In this document: positions 54,046-62,839 of the stretch, in pieces
Numbering within the stretch: the first letter of the stretch is position 1
Layout of the letters: the number at the start of each line of letters is the position of its first letter
DNA from: Jiella mangrovi
GTDB lineage: Bacteria; Pseudomonadota; Alphaproteobacteria; Rhizobiales; Rhizobiaceae
Direction of reading: 5' to 3'
Assembly: GCF_017815135.1 (NCBI RefSeq)
Contig: NZ_JAGJCF010000002.1
Span: forward strand, 248,001-312,000
Length of the DNA stretch: 64,000 bases
Translations under genes and position numbers: made by a program
Notes under the pieces: model-generated
Databases searched by the model: none
Told to the model about the DNA's origin: nothing
Seen by the model: the letters and a program-made list of their open reading frames with translations, nothing else

Positions 54046-55164
54046 ATGCCGACAATCAATCCGACGGCGTTTCAGGCTGCCCTCATCACCTGGTACGACC
54101 GGCATCACCGGGAGCTGCCCTGGCGCGTGTCGCCGCGCGCCCGCGCCGCCGGGCAGAAGCCGGATCCCTACCGGATCTGGCTGTCGGAGATCATGCTGCA
54201 GCAGACAACCGTCGCGGCGGTGAAAGCATATTTCGAAAAATTCACCGCCCGCTGGCCGAGCGTCGGGGATCTGGCCGCGGCGCCCGAGGGCGACGTCCTC
54301 GCGCAATGGGCCGGCCTTGGCTACTACGCCCGCGCCCGCAACCTTCATGCCTGCGCGAAGACGGTTTCAGAGACCCATGACGGGGCGTTTCCCGAAACGG
54401 CGGCGGCGCTGAAGACCCTGCCGGGGATCGGCGAGTACACCTCGGCCGCCATTGCCGCCATCGCGTTCGACGAGCCCGCCGCCGTCGTTGATGGAAATGT
54501 CGAGCGGGTGGTCACGCGCCTTGCCGCGATCGGCACGCCTTTGCCGAAGGCCAAACCGCAGATCCGCTCGCTCGTTGCCGGGCTGACACCGGACCGGCGG
54601 CCGGGCGACTTCGCCCAGGCGATGATGGATCTCGGCGCAACCATCTGCACGCCGACCCGGCCGGCATGCGTCCTGTGCCCGGTCCGCGCCTTTTGCACGG
54701 CGACAAAGACGGCAGAAGCCGAACGGTTTCCGGTGAAACCGAAAAAGGCCGCAGTGCCCGAAAGACGCGGCGCGGCCTTCGTCGCGCTGCGCCCCGACGG
54801 CGCCGTCTTCCTGCGCAAACGGCCGGGAACCGGCATGCTCGGCGGCATGAGCGAACCCCCGACAAGCGACTGGTCGGCGCGCGGCGACGGCGCGCTCGGG
54901 CCGGATGCGGCGCCGTTCGAGGCGAATTGGCAGCCCGTCGGCGAGATCGAGCACGGGTTCACCCATTTCCGGCTGACCCTCGAAGTCTGGCGTGCCGAGA
55001 ACGTTCGCGACGGATCGAGCGATGGCTGGTGGTCGCGCCCCGAGGACGTCGCCTCCGAGGCCCTGCCGACCGTCATGCGCAAGGTTTTGAAGGCGGCGAA
55101 GGTCGCTCACCCGCCGCCCCGAGAAGCGGGCGGCGTGGCAAAAGGAAGGAAAACCAGACCGTGA
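54046..55164 (+). CDS. mutY: A/G-specific adenine DNA glycosylase MutY
   Basis: A 372-residue glycosylase that removes adenine mispaired with 8-oxoguanine. Catalytic and recognition motifs are HRELPWR, EIMLQQTTVAAV (catalytic Glu), the helix-hairpin-helix LPGIGEYTSAAIAA, and VVDGNVERVVTR with the catalytic Asp. The 4Fe-4S cluster is C-x6-C-x2-C-x5-C (CTPTRPACVLCPVRAFC). The C-terminal Nudix-like domain reads 8-oxoG. The start is ATG 54046; no strong ribosome site is visible. The stop overlaps the GTG start of the next gene, a HAD phosphatase. Confidence 0.96.
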   Translation: MPTINPTAFQAALITWYDRHHRELPWRVSPRARAAGQKPDPYRIWLSEIMLQQTTVAAVKAYFEKFTARWPSVGDLAAAPEGDVLAQWAGLGYYARARNLHACAKTVSETHDGAFPETAAALKTLPGIGEYTSAAIAAIAFDEPAAVVDGNVERVVTRLAAIGTPLPKAKPQIRSLVAGLTPDRRPGDFAQAMMDLGATICTPTRPACVLCPVRAFCTATKTAEAERFPVKPKKAAVPERRGAAFVALRPDGAVFLRKRPGTGMLGGMSEPPTSDWSARGDGALGPDAAPFEANWQPVGEIEHGFTHFRLTLEVWRAENVRDGSSDGWWSRPEDVASEALPTVMRKVLKAAKVAHPPPREAGGVAKGRKTRP

Positions 55165-55787
55165 CAGCGGACAGACCCCGGCACGTCGTCTTCGATATCG
55201 GCAAGGTGCTCATCCACTATGATCCGCATCTCGCCTTCGCCGAGATGATCCCGGACGAGGCCGAGCGGCGCTTCTTCCTGAGCGAGGTATGTTCCCACGA
55301 ATGGAACCTCGAGCAGGACCGGGGCCGTCCCTGGCCGGAGGCGGAGGCCGAAGCCATTGCGCGGCATCCCGACCGCGAAGACCAGATCCGGGCGTTCCGC
55401 CGAAACTGGCACCTCATGGTCCCCCATGCCTATGACAAGAGCGTCGCGGTCATGCTCGGCCTGATCGAGGCCGGCGTCGACGTGACCATGCTGACCAACT
55501 TCGCCTCGGACACGTTTCGCGAGGCGCAGGAGCGCTTTCCGTTTCTCAAGGTGCCTCGCGGCGTGACGGTGTCGGGAGACGTCGGCGAGATCAAGCCGGA
55601 TCGGGCGATCTACGACATCCACGCCGAGAGCTTCGGCATCGATCCGGCCAGGGCGCTGTTCATCGACGACACGGCAAAGAACGTCGAAGGCGCCCGTGCC
55701 GCAGGCTGGCAGGGGGTGCATTTCGTCTCGCCGGAGAGGCTCGCAAGGGCGCTGGCCGATCTCGGCCTCGACGTTGCGATCGACTGA
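55161..55787 (+). CDS. HAD-superfamily hydrolase (YihX-like)
   Basis: A 208-residue HAD phosphatase. Motif I is VVFDIGKVLIHYD (nucleophile Asp), motif II VTMLTNFAS, motif III Lys in EIKPDRAIY, and motif IV LFIDDTAKNVEGAR, giving an IA-type HAD with a small helical cap like YihX. The substrate would be a phosphorylated metabolite, unknown here. The GTG start (55161) overlaps the mutY stop by four bases (GTGA), with AAGGAAGG upstream, so translation is coupled. Confidence 0.9.
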   Translation: MTADRPRHVVFDIGKVLIHYDPHLAFAEMIPDEAERRFFLSEVCSHEWNLEQDRGRPWPEAEAEAIARHPDREDQIRAFRRNWHLMVPHAYDKSVAVMLGLIEAGVDVTMLTNFASDTFREAQERFPFLKVPRGVTVSGDVGEIKPDRAIYDIHAESFGIDPARALFIDDTAKNVEGARAAGWQGVHFVSPERLARALADLGLDVAID

Positions 55788-55820
55788 CAGATGCCGAGAT
55801 CGGCCCGCCGTCGATCCTCC

Positions 55821-57341
55821 TCAGCGCTCGATGGCCACGATCGGTATCCGTGCCCTGAGCTGCATGCCGGTCGGCAGCCACTCGACCTCCATCTCTCCCT
55901 CGAGCTGCATCGTGATGCAGAGCTCGATCAGCTGCGAGCCGAAGCCTCGGGACGCGGGGCGGCCAGAGAGCCTCGGCCCGCCATCCTCGGACCAATGAAA
56001 CGTCAGGCTCTCGCCGTCCAGCGACCAGACCACGGCCAAGCGTCCGTCGGGGCGGGAAAGCGCGCCGTACTTGATGGCGTTGGTGGTCAGCTCGTGAAGA
56101 AGAAGCGCGACATGCGTCGTGGAATTGACGCCGAGACGTAGCGGCGGCCCGGCGACGGAAAGCTTCTTTTCGAGCTCTGGCTTGCCGTGCGGCTCGACCA
56201 GCATCTGCACGAGGTCGGCAAGGAAGATATCCTGATAGTTGGAGACCCCATCGCCCGACAAAGCCGGGCGAATGAGGTCATGGGCGCGGGCGAGCGAGAT
56301 CAGCCTTCCCTGCAGCGATTTCGCCATCTCCACGGGATCGCTCGCATCGCGCGCCGCCATCGCGATCATGCCGCGCACGATCGCAAAGAGGTTCTTCACC
56401 CGGTGGTGCAGCTCGCGCACCAGCAGTTTGCGCGATTCATGCGTCTTCTGGCGCGCGGTCACGTCGCGAAAGAACACCGTGGTCCCTTCGCCCGAAGGCG
56501 CTGCACGCGCTTCGATCCACCGGCCCGATTGCGAGCATTCCGCCACCACTTCGGCGGCCTCGCGGGCTTGCTGCGCCGTCTCGACCATCGCGACGAAAGC
56601 CTCGCCATCGCCTCGCGGAAATACGTCGAAGAGCGATGCGCCGACCGGGCTCTCCGACAGGTCGAGAATTTCCGAGACGCGTCGATTGGCAAAGACGACC
56701 GTCGAGCTGCGATCGATGCTGAGAACCCCGTCGGCGGTGCTTTGAAAGACGAGCGCGAGCCTTGCCCTGTCCGCCTCCGCCTCGCGCTGCAGCGCCAGCC
56801 GACGCCCCGCCTCGATCCGCAGCCGGATCTCGCTTTCGACGCCCGTCGCGATCGTGCGCAGCGTTTCGATATCCTCGCTCGACCAAACGCGCGGCTTGGA
56901 ATCGATTGCGCAAAAGGATCCGAGCACGTGACCGTCGTCCACGACGATGGGCACGCCGAGATAGGCGATCACGCCCAGATCCGGGATCGCCAGATTGTCA
57001 CGCACGAGCGGGTCTTTCCTCGCATCCTCAACGACCAGAATCTCCCGCGTCGCCACGACATGCTTGCAGAAGGAATGGCTGAGCGGCGTCTCACGCGTCT
57101 CGGAGTAAGGCGAGGGAAGCCCCTGCTGCGCCTTGAAGAACTGCCGTTCGACATCGACCAGCGAGAGCAGCGCGACGTGGGTCCCGAGCAGCTTCTTTGC
57201 CAGCTTCACACCGCGGTCGAACACTTCCTCGGCGTCGGTGTCGAGGAGGTCGCTCCGGGCCAGGAGGTCGAGCCTGTCGCTCGAACCGATCCGATCGTCC
57301 GACCTGTTGCCGGCGGCGCCAAACGGACTGGAATCTAGCAT
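55821..57341 (-). CDS. HWE-family histidine kinase with GAF and PAS domains
   Basis: A 506-residue soluble sensor kinase. A GAF domain (about 30-175, ending SFCAIDSKPR) is followed by a PAS domain (about 190-300). The kinase core is HWE type: RELHHRVKNLFAIV (phospho-His313), LLLHELTTNAIKYGAL as N box, WSED (the WxE motif) and GFGSQLI. HWE kinases are mainly alphaproteobacterial and often feed general-stress or light-response pathways. The gene is divergent from the KaiC-like gene (about 260-base gap) and close to a stand-alone receiver gene, so the three may act together. It has no transmembrane segment. Confidence 0.92.
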   Translation of the reverse strand: MLDSSPFGAAGNRSDDRIGSSDRLDLLARSDLLDTDAEEVFDRGVKLAKKLLGTHVALLSLVDVERQFFKAQQGLPSPYSETRETPLSHSFCKHVVATREILVVEDARKDPLVRDNLAIPDLGVIAYLGVPIVVDDGHVLGSFCAIDSKPRVWSSEDIETLRTIATGVESEIRLRIEAGRRLALQREAEADRARLALVFQSTADGVLSIDRSSTVVFANRRVSEILDLSESPVGASLFDVFPRGDGEAFVAMVETAQQAREAAEVVAECSQSGRWIEARAAPSGEGTTVFFRDVTARQKTHESRKLLVRELHHRVKNLFAIVRGMIAMAARDASDPVEMAKSLQGRLISLARAHDLIRPALSGDGVSNYQDIFLADLVQMLVEPHGKPELEKKLSVAGPPLRLGVNSTTHVALLLHELTTNAIKYGALSRPDGRLAVVWSLDGESLTFHWSEDGGPRLSGRPASRGFGSQLIELCITMQLEGEMEVEWLPTGMQLRARIPIVAIER

Positions 57342-57602
57342 AAGGGCGAACTTTCAGCTGGGTTTGAGACAGGCATCGATCCTCGCGACAGATGTGCGCT
57401 CCCCCTTAGTCGTCAAAGAACATAGCCGAACGGGAACACTTGCCCGCGCGTTCTATATGCAACTATGACACCACCTGGTCCTGCCATACCACGGCATCCT
57501 TCGTCGGACTTAGGGAGCGATCTCAGCCGGGCAACCGCCGACCAAACGCCATACACCGACGACCTCCACCGATCACAGTCGCAAAGTTCCGGGACCTCCC
57601 AG

Positions 57603-59078
57603 ATGCCTCACACGACAATGCAGCGCTTTGAAAGCGGGATCCCCAAACTCGACCAGATACTGGGTGGAGGCTTTGCCGAGGGTGCCTCCTATATCCTGCA
57701 AGGCTCTCCTGGAACGGGAAAGACAATTCTCGCCAACCAGATCTGCTTTGCCCAGGCGGCGAAGGGCCGCAGCTGTCTCTACATGACGCTCCTGTCGGAG
57801 AGCTTCGTGCAGATGTTCTCGTTTCTCGGCTCTCTCGACTTCTTCGACATGAAGAAGGTTCCCGACTACATCTATTACGCCAGCGCCTATGCGACGCTCC
57901 GCAACGATGGCGTCGATGCTCTGTTGCATCTCATCGTGAACGAGGTCCGCAAGCGACGGCCGAGCCTGTTGGTCTTCGACGGCCTGTTTGCGATCGGCGA
58001 ATATTTCGATACGGCCGGCCGGGAAAACCAGTTTCGCAGGTTCCTGAACGAACTCGGCGCTCTCGCCGCACAGAACCAGATCACCGTCCTCCTGGTCACC
58101 AATTCCGACCGCCGTCCTTCCTCGCCCGAATACACCATGGTCGATGGCTGGATCGAGCTCGTGGACGACCTTTCGTCGCACCAGCCGCGTCGCCATCTCA
58201 TCGTCCACAAACACCGCGGCAGCGCGATCCTGAGGGGCCGGCACGAATACCGCCTCGCCTCGCCCGGCATGCTCGTCTACCCGAGAATCGAGTCCACCCT
58301 GGCGGCCAGCGAGACGACGGAAGCGGCCTCGGGACGCCTGACGAGCGGCGTTTCCGGCCTCGACACGATGATGGGCGGCGGCGTGCCGGAATGCTCGACG
58401 ACCGCCATCATCGGACCGACCGGCAGCGGCAAGACGACCGTCGGCCTGCATTTCCTGGCCGACGCCACAGCTGACGACCCGGCGGTCTTCTTCAGCTTTT
58501 TCGAGCAGCCGGCCCGGCTGATCAAGAAGGCCGCAGGCATCGGTCTCGATCTTCGCGCTAAAATCGAGGCCGGGACGGTGAAGTTCGTCTGGATTGCCCC
58601 CGGCGACAATATGATCGACGAGATCGGCCAGAAGATTCTCGATGTGGTCGGAACGACGGGTGCGCGACGCGTCGTGATCGACGGCCTTGCCGAAACAGGC
58701 AGGCCGCTGGCCGACGAGACGCGGCTTCGCAGCTTTCTGCGCGCACTCAATGCCAAGGTGGTCGGCATGGGCTCGACCATCTTCTATACGATGGAAGTGC
58801 CGCAACTCTTTTTCCCCGAGACGCTGGCCTTCGGGCAATTTTCGGGTTTTGTCGACAACACCCTGCTTCTGCACTATGCCCTGTCTGGGCACGCCGTCGA
58901 GCGAAGAGCGACTCTCCTGAAAGTGCGAGACAGCGATTTCGACCACAGTGGCAGGATCTTTCAGATCACGGATGCCGGCCTGGTTCTGGACCAGGCCATC
59001 GACGCCCCCGCCGGCGGCGTCAAAACCAGCGTACCGCCGCCGCAGCAAGGCGCGGCGAATTCGGGAGGCGTCGAATAA
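57603..59078 (+). CDS. KaiC-like double-ATPase protein
   Basis: A 491-residue RecA-fold protein with two KaiC domains. Domain 1 has Walker A GSPGTGKT (34-41) and a Walker-B-type LLVFDG; domain 2 has GPTGSGKT (271-278) and RRVVIDG. Residues at the catalytic Glu pairs differ from cyanobacterial KaiC: S65-E66 in domain 1 and E301-Q302 in domain 2. In the domain 2 segment matching the KaiC phosphorylation loop, Ser414 is present but Gly415 replaces the neighbouring Thr. Such KaiC-like proteins in proteobacteria are thought to act as ATP-dependent signalling hubs rather than full clocks. The start ATG 57603 is the best fit; the ribosome site is weak. The receiver gene overlaps its stop. Confidence 0.9.
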   Translation: MPHTTMQRFESGIPKLDQILGGGFAEGASYILQGSPGTGKTILANQICFAQAAKGRSCLYMTLLSESFVQMFSFLGSLDFFDMKKVPDYIYYASAYATLRNDGVDALLHLIVNEVRKRRPSLLVFDGLFAIGEYFDTAGRENQFRRFLNELGALAAQNQITVLLVTNSDRRPSSPEYTMVDGWIELVDDLSSHQPRRHLIVHKHRGSAILRGRHEYRLASPGMLVYPRIESTLAASETTEAASGRLTSGVSGLDTMMGGGVPECSTTAIIGPTGSGKTTVGLHFLADATADDPAVFFSFFEQPARLIKKAAGIGLDLRAKIEAGTVKFVWIAPGDNMIDEIGQKILDVVGTTGARRVVIDGLAETGRPLADETRLRSFLRALNAKVVGMGSTIFYTMEVPQLFFPETLAFGQFSGFVDNTLLLHYALSGHAVERRATLLKVRDSDFDHSGRIFQITDAGLVLDQAIDAPAGGVKTSVPPPQQGAANSGGVE

Positions 59079-59467
59079 TGGCGCGAATCCTAGTCGTGGA
59101 AGACGAGGCGATGCTGCTGATGCTGGCCTCGATCGTCCTGGAAGATCATGGCTATGAGGTCCTCGGTGCCGCCAACGGGCGCAAGGGGCTGGAACTTGCG
59201 CGACGGGAAAAGGTCGACGTGATCGTGACCGACTTCATGATGCCCGAGATGGACGGCATCGCCATGCTATCGGCTTTGCGCGAGGAAGGACATGCCGCGC
59301 CGGCCATCGTCACCACGGCGATCCCGAAGAACCAGCTCCCGCACAAAAGCGAAGAGCTGTTCGAGCTCTACATGCCGAAACCCTACAACGAGGAAATCCT
59401 CGCCCGTTCGATCGGCGAGATGCTGGAGCGTGGCCTGCCCGTCGCCGAAAATGGCCGGCACGTGTGA
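59078..59467 (+). CDS. Single-domain response regulator
   Basis: A 129-residue receiver without output domain. Acidic pocket VEDE (7-10), phospho-acceptor Asp52 (VTDFMMPEMDG), Thr/Ala switch region and Lys101 (MPKPY). The ATG overlaps the KaiC-like stop codon (TAATG), and GGGAGG lies in front. A stand-alone receiver can act by protein contact or as a phosphate relay. Its partner is likely the HWE kinase across the intergenic region and perhaps the KaiC-like protein. Confidence 0.94.
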   Translation: MARILVVEDEAMLLMLASIVLEDHGYEVLGAANGRKGLELARREKVDVIVTDFMMPEMDGIAMLSALREEGHAAPAIVTTAIPKNQLPHKSEELFELYMPKPYNEEILARSIGEMLERGLPVAENGRHV

Positions 59468-59638
59468 TGTCGGCGGGGCCGGATCAGCCGGCTCCTCCAC
59501 AATGCCGCTCGGTATCGGCAAGGCGGCGATGGCCTCGTCAGGCTTCTCCGAGATCCTGCCGTCAATTCCCTCCCTGATGACCTTGGGCTCGAACCGGCTA
59601 TAAAGGCTTTCGGGAGAGGTCGGATCGGGGAGGATGCG

Positions 59639-61543
59639 ATGACCAGCCAGTACCACGCCGTCCAAGAGGCCTGGCGAAAGGATCCGTTCGGCTTCTGGCT
59701 GGACGCGGCAAGGGGCATCGACTGGACGAAGCCCCCTGAAACGGCCTTCGATGCCGATGGCGGCGTCTATGGCCGCTGGTTTCCGGACGGCGAACTCAAC
59801 ACCTGCCACAACGCCGTCGACCGCCACGTCATCGCCGGGAACGGGGCGCGCAGCGCGATCATCCACGATTCGCCGGTGACGGGCTCGAAGCGCACCATCA
59901 GCTATGAAGCGCTGCTCGCGGAGGTGAAGGCCCTCGCCCTGACCCTGACGGAACTCGGCGTCGCCATGGGCGACCGGGTGATCATATATATGCCGATGAT
60001 CCCGGAGGCGGTCTTCTCCATGCTCGCCTGCGCGAGGATCGGCGCGATCCATTCCGTCGTCTTCGGCGGCTTTGCCGCCAAGGAACTCGCTGCCCGTATC
60101 GACGACGCGGCGCCCAAACTCGTCCTGTCGGCGAGCTGCGGCATCGAGCCGACCCGCAAGGTCGAGTACAAGCCGCTCCTCGACAAGGCGATCGAGCTTG
60201 CCACCCACAAGCCCGGCGCGGTGATCGTCAAACAGCGTCCCGAGCTCGAGGCGGCTCTGATCGACGGCCGCGACCACGACTGGGAGGCGCTGCGGGCAAA
60301 GGCCATGGCGCAGATCGACGCCGGCACCGATGTTCCCTGCGTTCCCGTCAAGGCGACCGACCCGCTCTACGTCCTCTACACCTCCGGCACGACCGGCAAA
60401 CCCAAGGGCGTCGTGCGTGACAATGGCGGCCACGCCGTCTCGCTCCACTGGTCGCTCAAGAACATCTTCGACACCGACGCGGGCGAGACCTTCTTCTGCG
60501 CCTCCGATGTCGGCTGGGTGGTCGGCCATTGCTACATCGTCTATGCGCCGCTCCTGCGCGGGGCCACCTCGATCCTGTTCGAGGGCAAGCCGATCGGCAC
60601 GCCCGACGCCGGCACCTATTGGCGCGTCGTCGCCGAACACGGCGCCAAGGTGCTCTTCACCGCGCCGACGGCCATTCGCGGGATCCGCAAGGAAGACCCG
60701 GAAGGCGAAATGCCGAAGCGCTACGACCTGTCGAAGTTCACCGCCCTGTTCCTCGCCGGCGAGCGCGCAGATCCCGAAACGCTTCTTTGGGCCGAGAACG
60801 CCCTCGACCGCCCGGTGATCGACCATTGGTGGCAGACCGAATCCGGCTGGCCCATCGTCGCCAACCCCCTCGGCCTTGGCCTTATGCCGATCAAGCGTGG
60901 CAGCCCGACCGTGCCGATGCCCGGCTTCGACGTCCAGGTTCTCGATCCTCATGGCCAACCGGTTGGGGCAAACGACATGGGCGCCATCGCCATCAAGCTG
61001 CCGCTGCCGCCCGGCGCCCTGCCGACGCTGTGGAACGCAGACGAGCGGTTCCGAGAAAGCTATCTCTCGCAGTTTCCCGGCTACTACGCGACTTCGGACG
61101 CCGGATTTCTCGACGATGACGGCTATCTCTATGTCATGGGCCGCACCGACGACGTCATCAACACCGCCGGGCACCGGCTTTCGACCGGAGAGATGGAAGA
61201 AGCCGTGGGCACCCACCCCGCCGTCGCCGAATGCGCCGTCATCGGCATGGCCGACGATCTGAAGGGCGAGATCCCCTGCGGCTTCGTCGTCCTGAAGAAG
61301 GGCACGGACAAGGATCGCGCGACGATCGAAAAGGAACTGGTCGCGATCGTCCGCGAGCAGATCGGCCCGGTGGCAGCCTTCCGGCAGGTTCTGGTGGTCG
61401 ACCGGCTGCCGAAGACCCGCTCCGGCAAGATCCTCAGGCGCACGATCAAGGCGATCGTCGACGATCAGCCCTTCGATACGCCCGCGACGATCGAGGACCC
61501 GGCGGCGCTTGACGAGATCCGGACGATCGTCAGAGACCAATAA
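59639..61543 (+). CDS. prpE: Propionyl-CoA synthetase (acyl-CoA ligase)
   Basis: A 634-residue AMP-forming acyl-CoA synthetase. Motifs: YTSGTTGKPKGVVRD (P-loop), WWQTESGWPI, YATSDAGFLDDDGYLYVMGRTDDVIN, and PKTRSGKILRR with the acylatable Lys. The N-terminal VDRHVIAGNGARSAIIHDSPV and length match PrpE/propionate-CoA ligase more than acetyl-CoA synthetase. It activates short acids such as propionate to acyl-CoA for the methylmalonyl or methylcitrate routes. The start ATG 59639 follows GGGGAGG. It lies 171 bases after the receiver gene, with a possible TATAAA -10 box near 59600. Confidence 0.93.
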   Translation: MTSQYHAVQEAWRKDPFGFWLDAARGIDWTKPPETAFDADGGVYGRWFPDGELNTCHNAVDRHVIAGNGARSAIIHDSPVTGSKRTISYEALLAEVKALALTLTELGVAMGDRVIIYMPMIPEAVFSMLACARIGAIHSVVFGGFAAKELAARIDDAAPKLVLSASCGIEPTRKVEYKPLLDKAIELATHKPGAVIVKQRPELEAALIDGRDHDWEALRAKAMAQIDAGTDVPCVPVKATDPLYVLYTSGTTGKPKGVVRDNGGHAVSLHWSLKNIFDTDAGETFFCASDVGWVVGHCYIVYAPLLRGATSILFEGKPIGTPDAGTYWRVVAEHGAKVLFTAPTAIRGIRKEDPEGEMPKRYDLSKFTALFLAGERADPETLLWAENALDRPVIDHWWQTESGWPIVANPLGLGLMPIKRGSPTVPMPGFDVQVLDPHGQPVGANDMGAIAIKLPLPPGALPTLWNADERFRESYLSQFPGYYATSDAGFLDDDGYLYVMGRTDDVINTAGHRLSTGEMEEAVGTHPAVAECAVIGMADDLKGEIPCGFVVLKKGTDKDRATIEKELVAIVREQIGPVAAFRQVLVVDRLPKTRSGKILRRTIKAIVDDQPFDTPATIEDPAALDEIRTIVRDQ

Positions 61544-61636
61544 TGGAATTCGTACATTAAAGCACCGTACTAGGAAAAGCTGGCCGAAACAACTTAAACT
61601 GGTGTATATATAACCTGCCACCATTAGGAGTATGAA

Positions 61637-61990
61637 ATGGCGCAGGTTCATGACAAAATCCGCCGAGTCAACGCAATCCTAGCGGATCTCCGGACGAACC
61701 ATCCCAGTGCCTACGAAAAAGTTCTCGAGTCCCACTCGCCCGTTCTGCGCATCACGACAGGGAAAAAAATTCCAAGCCCAAACCAGCTTGCAGACTCAAT
61801 CGGCTGGGCTATGAACAATGACGCGCGGGCTGCCCCAAAGATCAGCGAGCTCCGTCAACTTCTCTGGGACATGAAGGCAACTGATGTTGACATGACTACC
61901 ATCATCGTCGAAGTCGCAAACGCTCCAGTCGACAAAGATGGAGCCTTCATTCTCTTCACCGAGAAAATCTTAAGGTATTTTAATCGTTGA
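61637..61990 (+). CDS. AT-rich orphan gene, function unknown
   Basis: A predicted 117-residue soluble protein with visibly lower GC and more A/T-ending codons than its neighbours. It has no signal peptide or transmembrane segment. The N-terminal half is helical and polar; the C-terminal half alternates hydrophobic stretches (TTIIVEVANAP, AFILFTEKILRYF). AGGAG lies six bases before the ATG, and the upstream sequence has TATATA-like -10 words. I recognise no family. Base composition suggests recent transfer. It sits between prpE and a histidine phosphatase gene (convergent). Confidence 0.72.
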   Translation: MAQVHDKIRRVNAILADLRTNHPSAYEKVLESHSPVLRITTGKKIPSPNQLADSIGWAMNNDARAAPKISELRQLLWDMKATDVDMTTIIVEVANAPVDKDGAFILFTEKILRYFNR

Positions 61991-62034
61991 TCTGATTCTT
62001 CTCGATCTCCGCGAGGCATTCGCAGACAGTGTTG

Positions 62035-62616
62035 CTACTCTGTCCGGATCCGCCCTTCGACGCTCACCTTGCCATCGTCGCCCAGCCTGATTACCACGAT
62101 CTCGCCCGACGACGGATAGACGCCAGTCAGCGCCGTGATATTCACCTGATGCGAGACCAGCACCGCCTTCTGACCCGCCATATCCAGAGCCGTGATCCGC
62201 TGCTTCAGCGCCGCCGTCTGGGCCTTACGGTCACCTCGCCCGGCAAAGAACGAGTTCAGCGCCGGCTCGTCCTCGACCGGCCGGTATCTTAGCTGGTCCG
62301 CCGTATCCCTTGCCCGGCACCATTGGCTGGTAAGGACGACATCGATCGGCACGGCGTTGTCCTTCAGCTCCTCACCGATCCGCGCCGCCTGCGCGCGTCC
62401 CCCTGCGGACAGGTTGCGCTGGGTCTTGCAGTCACCGAGCGTGAAGTTCGAAGGGTCTCCCGTGCCCGGTGCAATGGCGTGGCGCATCAAGATGTGCGTG
62501 CCCTCGGCCCGCGCAGCGCCCCAGGCGTCCTGAGCGGCTGCCGCGCCAGAAAGCATCGGCGCAAGGAGCATCGCAAGCCCCGCCGCCAGGATCGTTCGCC
62601 TCACAATTCGCATCAT
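62035..62616 (-). CDS. Secreted histidine phosphatase-superfamily protein
   Basis: A 193-residue protein with a signal peptide (about 1-28, AAAQ). The phosphatase fold is shown by ILMRHA (RH catalytic pair), LSAGGRAQAARIGEEL, VVLTSQWCRARDTAD (second Arg) and LVSHQVNITAL (second catalytic His). These are branch-2-like histidine phosphatases, possibly dephosphorylating sugar or lipid phosphates in the periplasm. Two adjacent start codons exist (62616 or 62613); GGGAG supports the first. Confidence 0.9.
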   Translation of the reverse strand: MMRIVRRTILAAGLAMLLAPMLSGAAAAQDAWGAARAEGTHILMRHAIAPGTGDPSNFTLGDCKTQRNLSAGGRAQAARIGEELKDNAVPIDVVLTSQWCRARDTADQLRYRPVEDEPALNSFFAGRGDRKAQTAALKQRITALDMAGQKAVLVSHQVNITALTGVYPSSGEIVVIRLGDDGKVSVEGRIRTE

Positions 62617-62839
62617 CGAAAATCTCCCGCTTGCGCCGTTTTAGCCTCGGTCTCGACGCTTCAAGTCGGGCGCTGCGCCGCCCCGCCCAGCCATGCGCCT
62701 CCAACGATCGCGTGAGGTCTTGCGTGATCACCGCGCGCCCGCGATCGCGACAGGCTTTGCCAAGGGCTGTTCCGCTCCTTCGCGTTTCACGCTAGAAGCC
62801 GCGCCAGACGAACGATCTTCGATGCCATCGGAGCCAGCC

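Noticed and set aside
57421-57460. EcfG-type general stress promoter upstream of the KaiC-like gene
   Set aside because: GGAAC (57433) and CGTT (57449) are both present, but the spacer is 11 bases instead of the required 16-17.
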